A stretch of DNA of 64,000 nt from Ruminococcus sp. (GTDB lineage: Bacteria; Bacillota; Clostridia; Oscillospirales; Acutalibacteraceae): contig JAFQDM010000012.1 of NCBI GenBank assembly GCA_017416065.1, positions 23,828 through 87,827 on the forward strand, given 5' to 3'. The position numbers and the translations under genes were made by a program. Below the pieces are notes generated by a model. It saw only the letters and a program-made list of their open reading frames with translations. It was not told the origin of the DNA and did no database searches. Positions 1 through 8,884 of the stretch are shown piece by piece (positions within the stretch are counted from its first letter, which is position 1; every line of letters begins with the position of its first letter).

Positions 1-679
1 TATCAAGCATTTTCTGGAGCTTCTCCTGTGTATCCTTATCATCTACCTTAACGTAGGTGTTGGGTACCATTGCAACCTCAGCAGTAACAAAGCTATATCC
101 CTTAGCAGCAAGGTCGTCACGGATAGCGCCCATATCAGAGGGCTCTGTGTAAACAGTGAACACATCCTCGTCTGCCTCAAAGTCAGCGGCGCCTGCCTCA
201 AGTGCATGCTCCATAACTGTGTCCTCGTCAGCTTCAAGGTCTTCTCTGTCGATTACAATAACGCCCTTCTGCTCAAACATAAAGCTAACACAACCGGGTG
301 TGCCCATATTTCCGCCGTATTTGTCAAAGTAATGGCGCACGTCGCCTGCGGTACGGTTGCGGTTGTCTGTCAGAGCCTCAACTATAACGGCAACACCGCT
401 TGCACCGTAGCCTTCATAGGTAACGGACTCGTAGTTTGTGGAATCGCCTTCGCCTGCAGCCTTTTTGATGATTCTGTCAATGTTGTCATTGGGAACGTTG
501 TTGGCCTTTGCCTTGGCAATGCAGTCTCTGAGCTTGGAGTTAACAGAGGGGTCAGCGCTGCCGCCTTCTTTAACTGCTACAATAAGCTCTCTGCCGATCT
601 TAGTGAAGATCTTGGCTCTTGCAGCGTCATTCTTGCCTTTTTTCTGCTTAATGGTACTCCATTTATTATGTCCTGACAT
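1..679 (-). CDS. yebC: YebC/PmpR-family (TACO1-like) protein, C-terminus cut by the window edge
   Basis: Reading the minus strand from 679 gives a protein opening MSGHNKWSTIKQKKGKNDAA, the family signature, and continuing without a stop for 226 codons to the window edge. Full-length members are about 240 residues, so only the last few are missing. An AAGGGATG ribosome-binding site lies just upstream of the ATG. The family was first described as transcriptional regulators; later work links it to relief of ribosome stalling at proline-rich stretches, so the molecular role is not settled. It is transcribed divergently from yicC across a 200-bp gap. Confidence 0.95.
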   Translation of the reverse strand, partial: MSGHNKWSTIKQKKGKNDAARAKIFTKIGRELIVAVKEGGSADPSVNSKLRDCIAKAKANNVPNDNIDRIIKKAAGEGDSTNYESVTYEGYGASGVAVIVEALTDNRNRTAGDVRHYFDKYGGNMGTPGCVSFMFEQKGVIVIDREDLEADEDTVMEHALEAGAADFEADEDVFTVYTEPSDMGAIRDDLAAKGYSFVTAEVAMVPNTYVKVDDKDTQEKLQKMLD

Positions 680-776
680 AAAATTCATCCCTTTTTATAA
701 AATATCACAGAGATTATAACACATACTTTCAGCATTTGCAACCTTCTGTAAAAGTTACAATTTAGTTACAAATCTA

Positions 777-805
777 TTGTATATATTATCTTATAATGAT
801 ATAAT
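777..805 (+). promoter_or_regulatory. Sigma-A-type promoter for the yicC operon
   Basis: TTGTAT (777-782) and TATAAT (800-805) are separated by 17 bp. A second TATAAT at 792-797 has no equally good -35 partner. Transcription would start near 812, about 75 nt before yicC, and could drive the remA-gmk-rpoZ-priA run. Confidence 0.55.
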
Positions 806-812
806 ATTATGA

Positions 813-848
813 ACGTTTATCAAAGGCGGTTTTGCAAAGGATAAACGT
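813..848 (+). promoter_or_regulatory. Hairpin at the predicted 5' end of the yicC transcript
   Basis: ACGTTTATC (813-821) is perfectly complementary to GATAAACGT (840-848), with an 18-nt loop. The stem begins at or within a base or two of the predicted start of transcription. Such 5' stems can protect a transcript from decay; no known riboswitch class is recognised. Confidence 0.4.
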
Positions 849-885
849 CATCAGTCTAAGTTAAGAATTAGAAAGGATGAGTGTT

Positions 886-1767
886 ATGATAAGATCTATG
901 ACAGGCTACGGCCGAGCAGAAGCAACTCTTGCGGGCAAGGAGATAACGGTTGAGCTCAAAAGCGTAAACCACAAGTACTTTGAGTTTTCCTGCCGCACCT
1001 CCAGAGGCTACGCTTTTCTTGAGGAGAAGCTCAAGTCTTACGTGGGCTCCAGAGTTTCCAGAGGAAAGGTAGATATGTACGTTTCTGTTGTGTCCACAGG
1101 TGAGAGCGAGGATTGCACGGTTACCGTCAATCACAGTCTTGCAGGCGGTTACGCCAAGGCTCTTGCAGAAATATGCGAGCTGTATAAAGTAGAAAACGAT
1201 GCAACAGCCACAACAATTGCCCGCTTTCCTGACGTTCTCACAGTGCATAAAGCGCCCGAGGATGAGGAGCAGGTGCTGGAGTCTGTGCTTGCAGTTGCCA
1301 AGGAGGCAGTTGACAAGTTCATCTCTATGAGAGAAGCAGAGGGCGAAAGACTCTATGCTGACGTTATGAGCAGAGCTAAAACGATTCTTGATATTGTGGC
1401 AGTTATAGAGGAGCGTTCTCCCGTGCTCGTGGAAGAGTACGAGAAACGCCTGGAGGCACGCATTGTTGAGCTTGTCGGCAACGATACCTTTGACCGTCAG
1501 CGTGTCCTCACAGAGGTAGCCATCTTTGCAGACAAGGTTGCCGTTGCAGAGGAAACGGTCCGACTCCGCAGCCATTTCGATCAGCTTGAGTCTATTATGG
1601 GTGCAACAGGCGCCATAGGCAGAAAGCTTGATTTCCTTGTGCAGGAGATGAATCGTGAGGCCAACACCATAGGCTCCAAGGTTCAGGATGCAACCCTTGC
1701 ACATCAGGTTGTGAATATCAAATCCGAAATCGAGAAGATTCGCGAACAGATCCAGAACATAGAGTGA
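886..1767 (+). CDS. yicC: YicC/YloC family endoribonuclease-like protein
   Basis: The 293-residue product begins MIRSMTGYGR, the near-invariant opening of the YicC/YloC family, and ends with the family's conserved tail (LDFLVQEMNREANTIGSK, then VNIKSEIEKIREQIQNIE). An upstream in-frame ATG at 877 would add three residues, but GAAAGGA at 871-877 fits the ATG at 886 with normal spacing, so 886 is chosen. E. coli YicC has been reported as an endoribonuclease that acts on small RNAs; the function here is by family only. It heads the yicC-remA-gmk-rpoZ cluster that is standard in Firmicutes. Confidence 0.93.
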   Translation: MIRSMTGYGRAEATLAGKEITVELKSVNHKYFEFSCRTSRGYAFLEEKLKSYVGSRVSRGKVDMYVSVVSTGESEDCTVTVNHSLAGGYAKALAEICELYKVENDATATTIARFPDVLTVHKAPEDEEQVLESVLAVAKEAVDKFISMREAEGERLYADVMSRAKTILDIVAVIEERSPVLVEEYEKRLEARIVELVGNDTFDRQRVLTEVAIFADKVAVAEETVRLRSHFDQLESIMGATGAIGRKLDFLVQEMNREANTIGSKVQDATLAHQVVNIKSEIEKIREQIQNIE

Positions 1768-1776
1768 GGAATTATT

Positions 1777-2022
1777 ATGAAACTCATAAATATCGGCTTC
1801 GGAAACGTTGTGTCAGCAGGCAGGCTGGTTGCAGTTGTGAGCCCTGACTCAGCGCCTATCAAACGTATTATTCAGGATGCAAAGCAGAAGGGGAATCTTG
1901 TAGATGCTACTTACGGCAGACGCTGTAAGGCAGTTCTGTTCACAGACAGCGACCACATCATCCTCTCTGCGATATCTCCTGAAACCATAGCAAACAGAAC
2001 CAACGAGGGGGATGAAAAATGA
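1777..2022 (+). CDS. remA: RemA/YlzA (DUF370) family regulator
   Basis: This 81-residue protein has the RemA core: [27 protein letters not shown] followed in two steps by [13 protein letters not shown] and [14 protein letters not shown]. In Bacillus subtilis RemA is a ring-forming DNA-binding protein that activates matrix and osmoprotection genes. In Clostridia the gene sits between yicC and gmk exactly as here, and its targets are mostly unknown. It starts 9 bp after yicC, and its last four bases (ATGA) overlap the gmk start, which suggests translational coupling. Confidence 0.9.
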   Translation: MKLINIGFGNVVSAGRLVAVVSPDSAPIKRIIQDAKQKGNLVDATYGRRCKAVLFTDSDHIILSAISPETIANRTNEGDEK

Positions 2023-2600
2023 GTGAGGATAAAGCAGTAAAGCGCGGTACGCTCTTTGTGTATTCAGGCTGCTCAGGTGTAGGCAAGGGTACGATTATGA
2101 AGGAGCTTCTTGCCCGTAACAAAAAGATAAAGCTTTCAGTTTCAGCCACGACCCGTGACCCCAGACCCGGCGAGACAAACGGAGTGGAGTATTTCTTCGT
2201 AACTCACGATGAATTCAATTCTATGATAGAAGAGGACGGGTTCCTTGAGCACGAGGAATTCTGCGGCAACTACTACGGCACACCCAGAAAAGCTGTGGAA
2301 GAAATGCTTGACAATGGCTACAATGTTTTTCTTGAGATAGAGGTCAAGGGCGGCGTCAGCGTAATCAACAGGCATCCCGAGTGCGTGAGCATATTTATTC
2401 TGCCGCCTACTCTGGAAGAACTTGAGCATCGCCTGCGCAGTCGCGGTACCGAAACAGAGGAAGACGTTACCAAACGTCTGCAAACGGCGATTGACGAACT
2501 CAAGATCGCGCCTTTTTACAAGTATCAGGTTGTAAACGCTGACCTTGAATCTGCAATTGCAGAGGTTTTGGATATCGTATCAAAAGAAACTGCAGATTAA
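2019..2600 (+). CDS. gmk: Guanylate kinase
   Basis: Guanylate kinase phosphorylates GMP to GDP with ATP. The 193-residue protein has a P-loop GCSGVGKG at residues 17-24, the GMP-binding segment [17 protein letters not shown], and the lid-region sequence LEEKLR-like [16 protein letters not shown]. Length is normal for bacteria. It overlaps remA by 4 bp and precedes rpoZ, which together often form one transcript that balances guanine nucleotide supply with RNA polymerase assembly. Confidence 0.96.
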   Translation: MSEDKAVKRGTLFVYSGCSGVGKGTIMKELLARNKKIKLSVSATTRDPRPGETNGVEYFFVTHDEFNSMIEEDGFLEHEEFCGNYYGTPRKAVEEMLDNGYNVFLEIEVKGGVSVINRHPECVSIFILPPTLEELEHRLRSRGTETEEDVTKRLQTAIDELKIAPFYKYQVVNADLESAIAEVLDIVSKETAD

Positions 2601-2675
2601 CATTTCAGCAATATTATTCAGTTTATAAGCATAATGCTTAAAATATTACATTTATTTTTATAGGAGTGACATAAA

Positions 2676-2879
2676 ATGATCAGAGCATCTATCGACGATA
2701 TGTTAAGTGGCAAGGAGAGCCGTTACGCACTTGTAATCGGCGTTGCAAAGAGAGCAAGAGAAATTTCTCAGAAGTTTGAGGACGAGGGCATCGTTACAAC
2801 CGACAAGCCCGTTCTTCTTGCTATTGATGAATTTAAGAGCCGCAAGTTCAATATTTTAGAGCCAGAGAATGAGGAGTGA
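2676..2879 (+). CDS. rpoZ: DNA-directed RNA polymerase omega subunit
   Basis: The 67-residue protein is the usual short omega subunit, with the motif SRYALVIGVAKRAREI that contacts the beta-prime subunit and a C-terminal region KPVLLAIDEFKSRKFNI. Omega helps fold and assemble the polymerase core. The start has a TAGGAGTG site 7 bp upstream. The final 11 bp overlap the start of priA. A coaBC gene, which often lies between rpoZ and priA in related Clostridia, is absent. Confidence 0.93.
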   Translation: MIRASIDDMLSGKESRYALVIGVAKRAREISQKFEDEGIVTTDKPVLLAIDEFKSRKFNILEPENEE

Positions 2880-5310
2880 TATTCCTCTTGTAGCAGGTGT
2901 TGCCGTAGAGGGTACCGTCTATCATTTTGACAAAATCTTTGATTACGCAGTAAGCTCAGAGCTTGCTTTTGCCGTAAAGCCGGGTTGCAGAGTCATCGTT
3001 CCTTTTGCAAGGGGTAATTCTACCCGTCAGGGTATGGTTATGTATCTTAAGGAATCAGACACCACCGGGCTGAAGAGTGTCTCTTCGGTTCTTGATAAAG
3101 AACCCGTTATGAACGAAGAAATGCTCCGACTTGCGGATTTTATGCACAGACACTACTATTGCACCTATTTTGAGGCTGTCAAGGCAATGCTTCCTGCAGG
3201 ACTTGGTTTCAATATAACCACTGTGTATACGGCGGTGCAGGGTGCAGAAACTGAAAGCATAGATGCACAGTCAAAGAGAATCTACGATTACTTGTTGAGC
3301 GTGGGAACGCCCCAGAAGCGAGAAAGCCTTATGCATACCTTTGGGCTTGCAGACTTTCAGCCTTTGGAAAAGCTTGTGCGCTTAGGTATTCTTGCAAAAT
3401 CCGACGATGCATTCCGCAAGCTTGGAGATAAGTCTGTCAGAATGCTTCGCTTGACAGAGAATGCCGCAGATTTCAACGGCAAGCTTACCGATAAACAGCA
3501 GGCAGTCTTTGATCTTATTTGTGATGCTGGAGAGGCCTCTGTCAAGGAGATCTGCTACTATACGGGTGTAACTCAGGCTGTTGTTGACGCTGTGGTCAGA
3601 AAGGGTATTGCTGAATATTTTGATGCAGAAGCCTTCCGTACACCGCAGACAGAAGCTGCACCTATGCAGGAGTTTCCCGTGCTTAACGAAGAACAGCAAG
3701 CCGCTTTTGAAGGGCTCAGAGAGAAAACACTTGAGCAAAAAGGCAACGTTGCGCTTCTTTACGGAGTTACAGGCTCAGGAAAAACAGCAGTATTTCTTCG
3801 GCTTATTCGTTCTGTGGTTGAAGAGGGCAGAGGAGTCATTGTTATGGTTCCCGAGATTGCCCTCACACCTCAGCTCGTCTGTAAATTCAAGGGTCTCTTT
3901 GGCGACGATGTTGCAATCTTTCACAGCGGTCTTTCCTTAGGAGAGCGACTTGACGAGTTCAAGCGTGTGGAGAAAGGCTATGCAAAAATAGCAGTAGGCA
4001 CAAGAAGCGCTGTTTTTGCACCCTTTAAAAGCCTTGGGCTGATCATTATGGACGAGGAGCAGGAGCATACCTACAAATCAGAGAATAAGCCCCGCTTCCA
4101 TGCACGTGATATTGCAAAGTTCAGGTGTAACAGCAGCAGGTGTCTTCTTTTGCTGTCCTCAGCAACCCCCGACGTTGAGAGCTTTTATTATGCAAGCACG
4201 GGAAGGTATTCTCTTTTCACGCTGCCGAACCGCTTTGGAAGTGCACAGCTTCCCGAGGTGCTCACGGTAGATATGAACGAGGAGCTTTCAGCCGGCAACA
4301 CAACGGGGATATCCTCAGCCTTGCTCACAGCCATCGAGGAAAATTTAAACAATAAAAAGCAATCTATCCTTCTGATTAACCGCAGAGGGTATAATACCTT
4401 TGCCGTCTGCCGCAGTTGCAAAGAGGCGCTTTCCTGTCCTAATTGTTCAATATCCCTCACTTATCATCATGCAAACAACCGACTGATGTGTCATTATTGC
4501 GGATATTCCCAGACTATTTCTCAGAAATGCCCTTCCTGCGGAGAGGAGAGCCTCCAATATTGTGGGGCAGGTACCCAGCGTGCAGAGGAAACTCTTGGCG
4601 AGCTTTTTCCCGAAGCTCGGATTCTGCGTATGGATGCAGACTCAGTTATGCACAAAAACGCTCACGAAAAGCTCCTCTCTGCCTTTGCAAGGGGAGAGTA
4701 TGATATTCTCATAGGTACTCAGATGGTTGCAAAGGGTCTTGATTTCCCAAATGTCACCTTGGTAGGTGTTCTTTCTGCAGATCAGATGCTTTACAGCGAC
4801 GATTACCGCAGCTTTGAGCGTGCATTTTCCATGCTTACTCAGGTTGTGGGCAGAAGCGGCAGAGGTCAGGAAAAGGGCAGAGCCATAATTCAGACTTATA
4901 CACCGGAAAATCCCATAATCGAGCTTTCGGCAAATCAGGACTACAATGCCTTTTATGCTGACGAGATAGATATCCGCAAAGGCTTGACCTATCCTCCTTT
5001 TTCAGATATCCTGCTCATAGGATTTTTAGGAGAAAATAAAGCAAAGACCATTGCCTGCTCCCAGGACTTTGTGCAGAAGCTCAAGGTTTTGTGTGAAGGG
5101 GAGTATAAGGACCTGCCCATACGTGCATTAGGTCCCTCGCCTGCTCTTGTTTCAAAGGTAAATAATAAATACAGATACAAAATAATCATCAAAAGTCGTA
5201 ACTGCGAGAAGCTTCGTACTCTTATGTCAGATCTTCTCAAACAGTTCGGAAAAGATAAAAAATATCAGGATGTAACGGTATATATTGACTTGAAGCCACT
5301 AAGCTTCTGA
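2869..5310 (+). CDS. priA: Primosomal replication restart helicase PriA
   Basis: PriA recognises stalled forks and reloads the replicative helicase. The 813-residue protein has an N-terminal DNA-binding region, Walker A GVTGSGKT near residue 299, a DEEQ Walker B near 395, and the zinc-binding cysteine pairs CRSC, CPNC, CHYC and CPSC around residues 513-555. Helicase motifs V and VI follow (GTQMVAKGLDFPNV, QVVGRSGRG). The ATG at 2869 lies inside the end of rpoZ and has only a weak ribosome-binding site, so expression probably depends on coupling to rpoZ. Confidence 0.95.
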   Translation: MRSDIPLVAGVAVEGTVYHFDKIFDYAVSSELAFAVKPGCRVIVPFARGNSTRQGMVMYLKESDTTGLKSVSSVLDKEPVMNEEMLRLADFMHRHYYCTYFEAVKAMLPAGLGFNITTVYTAVQGAETESIDAQSKRIYDYLLSVGTPQKRESLMHTFGLADFQPLEKLVRLGILAKSDDAFRKLGDKSVRMLRLTENAADFNGKLTDKQQAVFDLICDAGEASVKEICYYTGVTQAVVDAVVRKGIAEYFDAEAFRTPQTEAAPMQEFPVLNEEQQAAFEGLREKTLEQKGNVALLYGVTGSGKTAVFLRLIRSVVEEGRGVIVMVPEIALTPQLVCKFKGLFGDDVAIFHSGLSLGERLDEFKRVEKGYAKIAVGTRSAVFAPFKSLGLIIMDEEQEHTYKSENKPRFHARDIAKFRCNSSRCLLLLSSATPDVESFYYASTGRYSLFTLPNRFGSAQLPEVLTVDMNEELSAGNTTGISSALLTAIEENLNNKKQSILLINRRGYNTFAVCRSCKEALSCPNCSISLTYHHANNRLMCHYCGYSQTISQKCPSCGEESLQYCGAGTQRAEETLGELFPEARILRMDADSVMHKNAHEKLLSAFARGEYDILIGTQMVAKGLDFPNVTLVGVLSADQMLYSDDYRSFERAFSMLTQVVGRSGRGQEKGRAIIQTYTPENPIIELSANQDYNAFYADEIDIRKGLTYPPFSDILLIGFLGENKAKTIACSQDFVQKLKVLCEGEYKDLPIRALGPSPALVSKVNNKYRYKIIIKSRNCEKLRTLMSDLLKQFGKDKKYQDVTVYIDLKPLSF

Positions 5311-5335
5311 GCATCCGTTGCAGGAGGTAATTTAA

Positions 5336-5803
5336 ATGGCAATCAGAAATGTAGTTAAAGAAGGCGACGACGTACTTCGCAAGTCAGCACGACCTGTTAT
5401 AGAATTCAATAAAAGACTTCATACTCTCCTTGACGATATGGCAGAGACTATGTATGCAACCAATGGTGTGGGCCTTGCCGCCAATCAGGTGGGAATCCTC
5501 AGACGTGTTGTTGTTATAGACATAGGTGAAGGTCTGATTGAACTTGTAAACCCTGAAATAGTAGAGAAATCAGGAAATCAGCAGGAGGTTGAGGGTTGCC
5601 TTTCTTCTCCAGGTGAGTACGGAATTACAAGCCGTCCCATGCGAGTTAAGGTAGAAGCCTTCAACAGATACGGTGAAGAAGTAACCTTAGAGGGAGAAGG
5701 TCTTCTTGCCCGTGCATTTTGTCACGAGATCGACCATCTTGACGGCATACTGTTCAAAGATAATGTTGTGCGTATGCTTTCTCCCGATGAAATTCAAGGC
5801 TAA
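5336..5803 (+). CDS. def: Peptide deformylase
   Basis: Peptide deformylase removes the formyl group from the N-terminal methionine of new proteins. All three family motifs are present: GVGLAANQ (residues 44-51), EGCLS (86-90) and HEIDH (130-134). The cysteine and two histidines bind the metal and the glutamate is catalytic. The 155-residue length is normal. A strong GGAGG lies upstream. It is paired with fmt 12 bp downstream, so the enzymes that add and remove the formyl group are co-transcribed. Confidence 0.97.
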   Translation: MAIRNVVKEGDDVLRKSARPVIEFNKRLHTLLDDMAETMYATNGVGLAANQVGILRRVVVIDIGEGLIELVNPEIVEKSGNQQEVEGCLSSPGEYGITSRPMRVKVEAFNRYGEEVTLEGEGLLARAFCHEIDHLDGILFKDNVVRMLSPDEIQG

Positions 5804-5815
5804 GGAGGAAAACAC

Positions 5816-6733
5816 ATGAATATAGTATTCATGGGAACTCCCGACTTTGCGGTAGTAAGTCTTAAAAGGCTTATTGAAGCAGGTCACAATATAAGTGCAG
5901 TCTTTACCAAGGTGGATATGCCTCGCGGCAGAAAAATGGTTATGACTCCTCCTGAGGTCAAGGTTTGTGCTCTTGAGCACGGTCTTACCGTGTATCAGCC
6001 TTCAACCCTTAAGGACGAGCAGGTTATTGCTTCAATTAAGGATTTAGCTCCCGATGTAATAGTTGTTGTGGCATACGGCAAGCTGCTTCCCAAGGCTGTG
6101 CTTGATATCCCAAGGCTTGGGTGTATCAATCTCCACGGCTCATTGTTGCCTAAGTATCGCGGTGCCGCACCAATTCAATGGACAGTGCTCAACGGCGACA
6201 AAGTAGGCGGCGTTACAACCATGTATATGGGCGAAGGTCTTGACACGGGAGATATTATTCAGAAATACGAGACTGAGGTGGGAGAGAACGAGACCTCAGG
6301 GGAGCTTTTTGACAGGTTGGCTTCAGCAGGAGCTGATCTTTTGTGCGAAACTCTTGAGCTTCTTGAGAATGGCTCTGCACCTCGTATTCCTCAGAATGAA
6401 GAAGAGGCTTCCTATGCTTCTATGCTGGACAAATCAATGTGCGTCATAGATTGGAACAAATCAGCCGCAGAGGTTCATAATCTGGTACGTGGGCTTAACC
6501 CCTGGCCTGTGGCCCTTACAACACTTGAGGGCAAGCGTATGAAGATAATTTCCACTCGTGTTTCCAACAAGAAGGGTGCTCCCGGTCAGGTTGTATCAAC
6601 AAATCCCCTGACAGTTGCCTGCGCAGACGGCTCTGTAGAGATACTGACACTTCAGCCGGAGGGAAAGAAGCCTATGGATTCTAAATCTTTCCTTATGGGT
6701 CATAGGCTGGATAGCAACAGTTTTTTTGCATAG
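5816..6733 (+). CDS. fmt: Methionyl-tRNA formyltransferase
   Basis: This enzyme formylates the methionine on initiator tRNA using 10-formyltetrahydrofolate. The 305-residue protein carries the catalytic residues N105 and H107 (in INLHGSLLPKYRGAAPIQW) and D143 (in GLDTGDI), plus the C-terminal tRNA-binding domain. It follows def in a tight pair with an AAGGAGG ribosome-binding site. Confidence 0.96.
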   Translation: MNIVFMGTPDFAVVSLKRLIEAGHNISAVFTKVDMPRGRKMVMTPPEVKVCALEHGLTVYQPSTLKDEQVIASIKDLAPDVIVVVAYGKLLPKAVLDIPRLGCINLHGSLLPKYRGAAPIQWTVLNGDKVGGVTTMYMGEGLDTGDIIQKYETEVGENETSGELFDRLASAGADLLCETLELLENGSAPRIPQNEEEASYASMLDKSMCVIDWNKSAAEVHNLVRGLNPWPVALTTLEGKRMKIISTRVSNKKGAPGQVVSTNPLTVACADGSVEILTLQPEGKKPMDSKSFLMGHRLDSNSFFA

Positions 6734-6764
6734 ATTTATAGTATAACGATACAGGAGGTATACT

Positions 6765-7523
6765 ATGGGTTATTTCACATATTCGTATATGGGATATTTA
6801 TCTTATCTTATATGGATGTTGCCTGCAATTCTGCTGTCACTTTTTGCTCAGTTTCTGGTGAATTCTGCATATAATAAGAACTCGAAAATCAAAAACACGA
6901 GGGGTCTTACTGGTGCAGAGGCGGCAAGGCAGGTTTTGCTCAGCAATAATATATCAGACGTTTCCATTGTTCCTGTTTCAGGTAAGATGACGGATCATTA
7001 CGACCCGCGTACAAATACAATTCATCTTTCAGAGGGTGTATACAACGCAACGTCTATTGCCGCAGTAGGCATTGCAGCTCACGAGGCAGGTCACGCAGTT
7101 CAGCATGCAGAAGGTTATCTGCCAAATAAGATTCGCACCGTTATGGTTCCTATCACAAACTTCGGTTCCAGAATTGGTTGGATACTTATCCTCATAGGTC
7201 TTGCAATGTCAGGATTCTACTACTATTCAGAAACTGCAGAGTCTTCCTCATTTACTTACGATCTGGGCGGAATTCTGCTTTTACTCGGAATAATTCTGTA
7301 CAGCACATCCCTTATCTTCACAATTGTGACTTTGCCTGTGGAGTTTAACGCATCCAAACGTGCTCTTCAGACAATAGAGGGAAGAAACCTGCTTTCAGAA
7401 GACCAGATAGGCGGCGCAAGGCAAACTCTCAGAGCTGCAGCTCTGACCTATGTGGCGGCAGCTGTAACCGCACTTTTACAGCTTTTAAGAATCATTATGA
7501 TGGTTAAACGACGCAGAGATTAA
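6765..7523 (+). CDS. YugP-like membrane zinc metallopeptidase
   Basis: The 252-residue membrane protein has a transmembrane segment near residues 15-33, a soluble loop with the zinc-protease motif HEAGH at 106-110, and further hydrophobic segments around 134-150, 168-190 and 222-245. This is the architecture of the YugP neutral zinc peptidase family, whose substrates are not established. It starts 31 bp after fmt with its own AGGAGGT site and is followed by rsmB, a common order in Clostridia. Confidence 0.88.
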   Translation: MGYFTYSYMGYLSYLIWMLPAILLSLFAQFLVNSAYNKNSKIKNTRGLTGAEAARQVLLSNNISDVSIVPVSGKMTDHYDPRTNTIHLSEGVYNATSIAAVGIAAHEAGHAVQHAEGYLPNKIRTVMVPITNFGSRIGWILILIGLAMSGFYYYSETAESSSFTYDLGGILLLLGIILYSTSLIFTIVTLPVEFNASKRALQTIEGRNLLSEDQIGGARQTLRAAALTYVAAAVTALLQLLRIIMMVKRRRD

Positions 7524-7546
7524 ATGAAATTCACACAGGAGACAGT

Positions 7547-8884
7547 ATGAAGAACGCAAGAGAAGTTGCTTTTGATGTGCTAAGAAAGGTTTTTGAGGAA
7601 CAAGCCTACTCTAACCTTGCTCTCGACCACGCACAAAAAGAGAATAACCTTAGTAAACTGGACAGTGCATTTTGCACTGCCCTGGTTTACGGTGTCCTTG
7701 AGCGCCTTCTTACGATTGATTATATTATCCGCAAGCTGTCTTCTGTTCCTTTCAGAAAAATAGAGCCTTCCACCCTTGTGATTCTCAGAATGGGTGTTTA
7801 TCAGATTCTATATATGGACAAGGTGCCCCCCAGTGCGGCTGTAAATGAATGTGTAAATCTTGCAAAGAAAAAGAAGCTTTTTAAGTCCTCAGGGTTTATC
7901 AACGGTCTTCTCCGTTCCTTTATAAGAATGGAAAACAAGCTAATTTTACCTTGTGAATCCGACCGTGTAAAACACCTTTCCGTTAAGTATTCCTGTCCCG
8001 AGTATCTTGTTAAGTTGTGGCTTGAGGCTTATGGGGATAATGTAACTCAGGAGATTTTATCTTCACTTGCAGGCAGACCGCCTCTTACAGTAAAAGTGAA
8101 TACCTTGCTTACAGACTGCGAGACTCTTGTTGAAAATCTCAGCGAGGAGGGTGTACAGGCGCAAATCTTCCCCTTTTGTAAAGATATGCTCACACTTAAA
8201 GGTACAGGTGCTGTTGACGGTCTCAAAGCTTATGCCTTAGGAGAGTTCTTTGTGCAGGACGGCGCTTCTGCTCTTTGTGCGGCTTTAAGCGGTGCTAAAA
8301 GCGGAGATACTGTTTTTGATGTATGCAGTGCGCCCGGAGGCAAGAGTTTTTCTATGGCAATTGCTATGGAAAATAAGGGGCAGATCAGAGCCTTTGATCT
8401 GCATCCTCATAAGATCAGACTTATCGAAGCAGGTGCAAAGCGCCTGGGAATTTCAATTATAAACGCATCCTTGAGAGATGCCGCAAAAGATCAGACCCTC
8501 ACAGATTTGGCAGATGTTGTACTTTGCGATGTTCCCTGCAGTGGATTCGGAATCCTCAGGCGTAAGCCGGAGATAAGGTATAACAAAGCTCAGGATTATG
8601 TGAATCTGCCTTCGCTTCAAATGCAGATTCTTGAGAATTCCGCAAAGCTTGTAAAGCCCGGCGGAACTCTTGTGTACTCAACCTGCACACTTAACCCTGC
8701 GGAAAATGGGGATGTGGTAGAAAAATTTCTTTCCTCCCATCCTGAGTTTTCTCCAAAGGCGCTGAATCTTCCTGACACAGTTGCAAGAAAAGTCAACGAG
8801 CCGACTCATATGATAACCCTGATTCCAACTGCAGAGGGCTCAGACGGTTTCTTTGTTGCAACAATGGAAAGGAGCTCCCTATGA
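7547..8884 (+). CDS. rsmB: 16S rRNA (cytosine 967-C5)-methyltransferase RsmB
   Basis: RsmB methylates C967 of 16S rRNA using S-adenosylmethionine. The 445-residue protein has an N-terminal NusB-like RNA-binding domain (about residues 1-135) and a C-terminal methyltransferase domain with the cofactor motif CSAPGGKS near 261 and the two catalytic-cysteine motifs DVPCSG near 328 and STCTL near 377. Its stop overlaps the ATG of rlmN by 4 bp, so the two rRNA methylases are translationally coupled. Confidence 0.95.
   Translation: MKNAREVAFDVLRKVFEEQAYSNLALDHAQKENNLSKLDSAFCTALVYGVLERLLTIDYIIRKLSSVPFRKIEPSTLVILRMGVYQILYMDKVPPSAAVNECVNLAKKKKLFKSSGFINGLLRSFIRMENKLILPCESDRVKHLSVKYSCPEYLVKLWLEAYGDNVTQEILSSLAGRPPLTVKVNTLLTDCETLVENLSEEGVQAQIFPFCKDMLTLKGTGAVDGLKAYALGEFFVQDGASALCAALSGAKSGDTVFDVCSAPGGKSFSMAIAMENKGQIRAFDLHPHKIRLIEAGAKRLGISIINASLRDAAKDQTLTDLADVVLCDVPCSGFGILRRKPEIRYNKAQDYVNLPSLQMQILENSAKLVKPGGTLVYSTCTLNPAENGDVVEKFLSSHPEFSPKALNLPDTVARKVNEPTHMITLIPTAEGSDGFFVATMERSSL

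Noticed and set aside
206-676. Plus-strand reading frame antisense to yebC
   Set aside because: The minus strand encodes an unmistakable YebC protein with a good ribosome-binding site.
868-1704. Long minus-strand reading frame within yicC
   Set aside because: It is antisense to a clear YicC family gene and its product is cysteine- and histidine-rich without family features.
2626-2640. Palindrome TAAGCATAATGCTTA between gmk and rpoZ
   Set aside because: It is a perfect palindrome but has only one base in the middle, no T-run and no promoter nearby, in AT-rich sequence where such matches are expected by chance.
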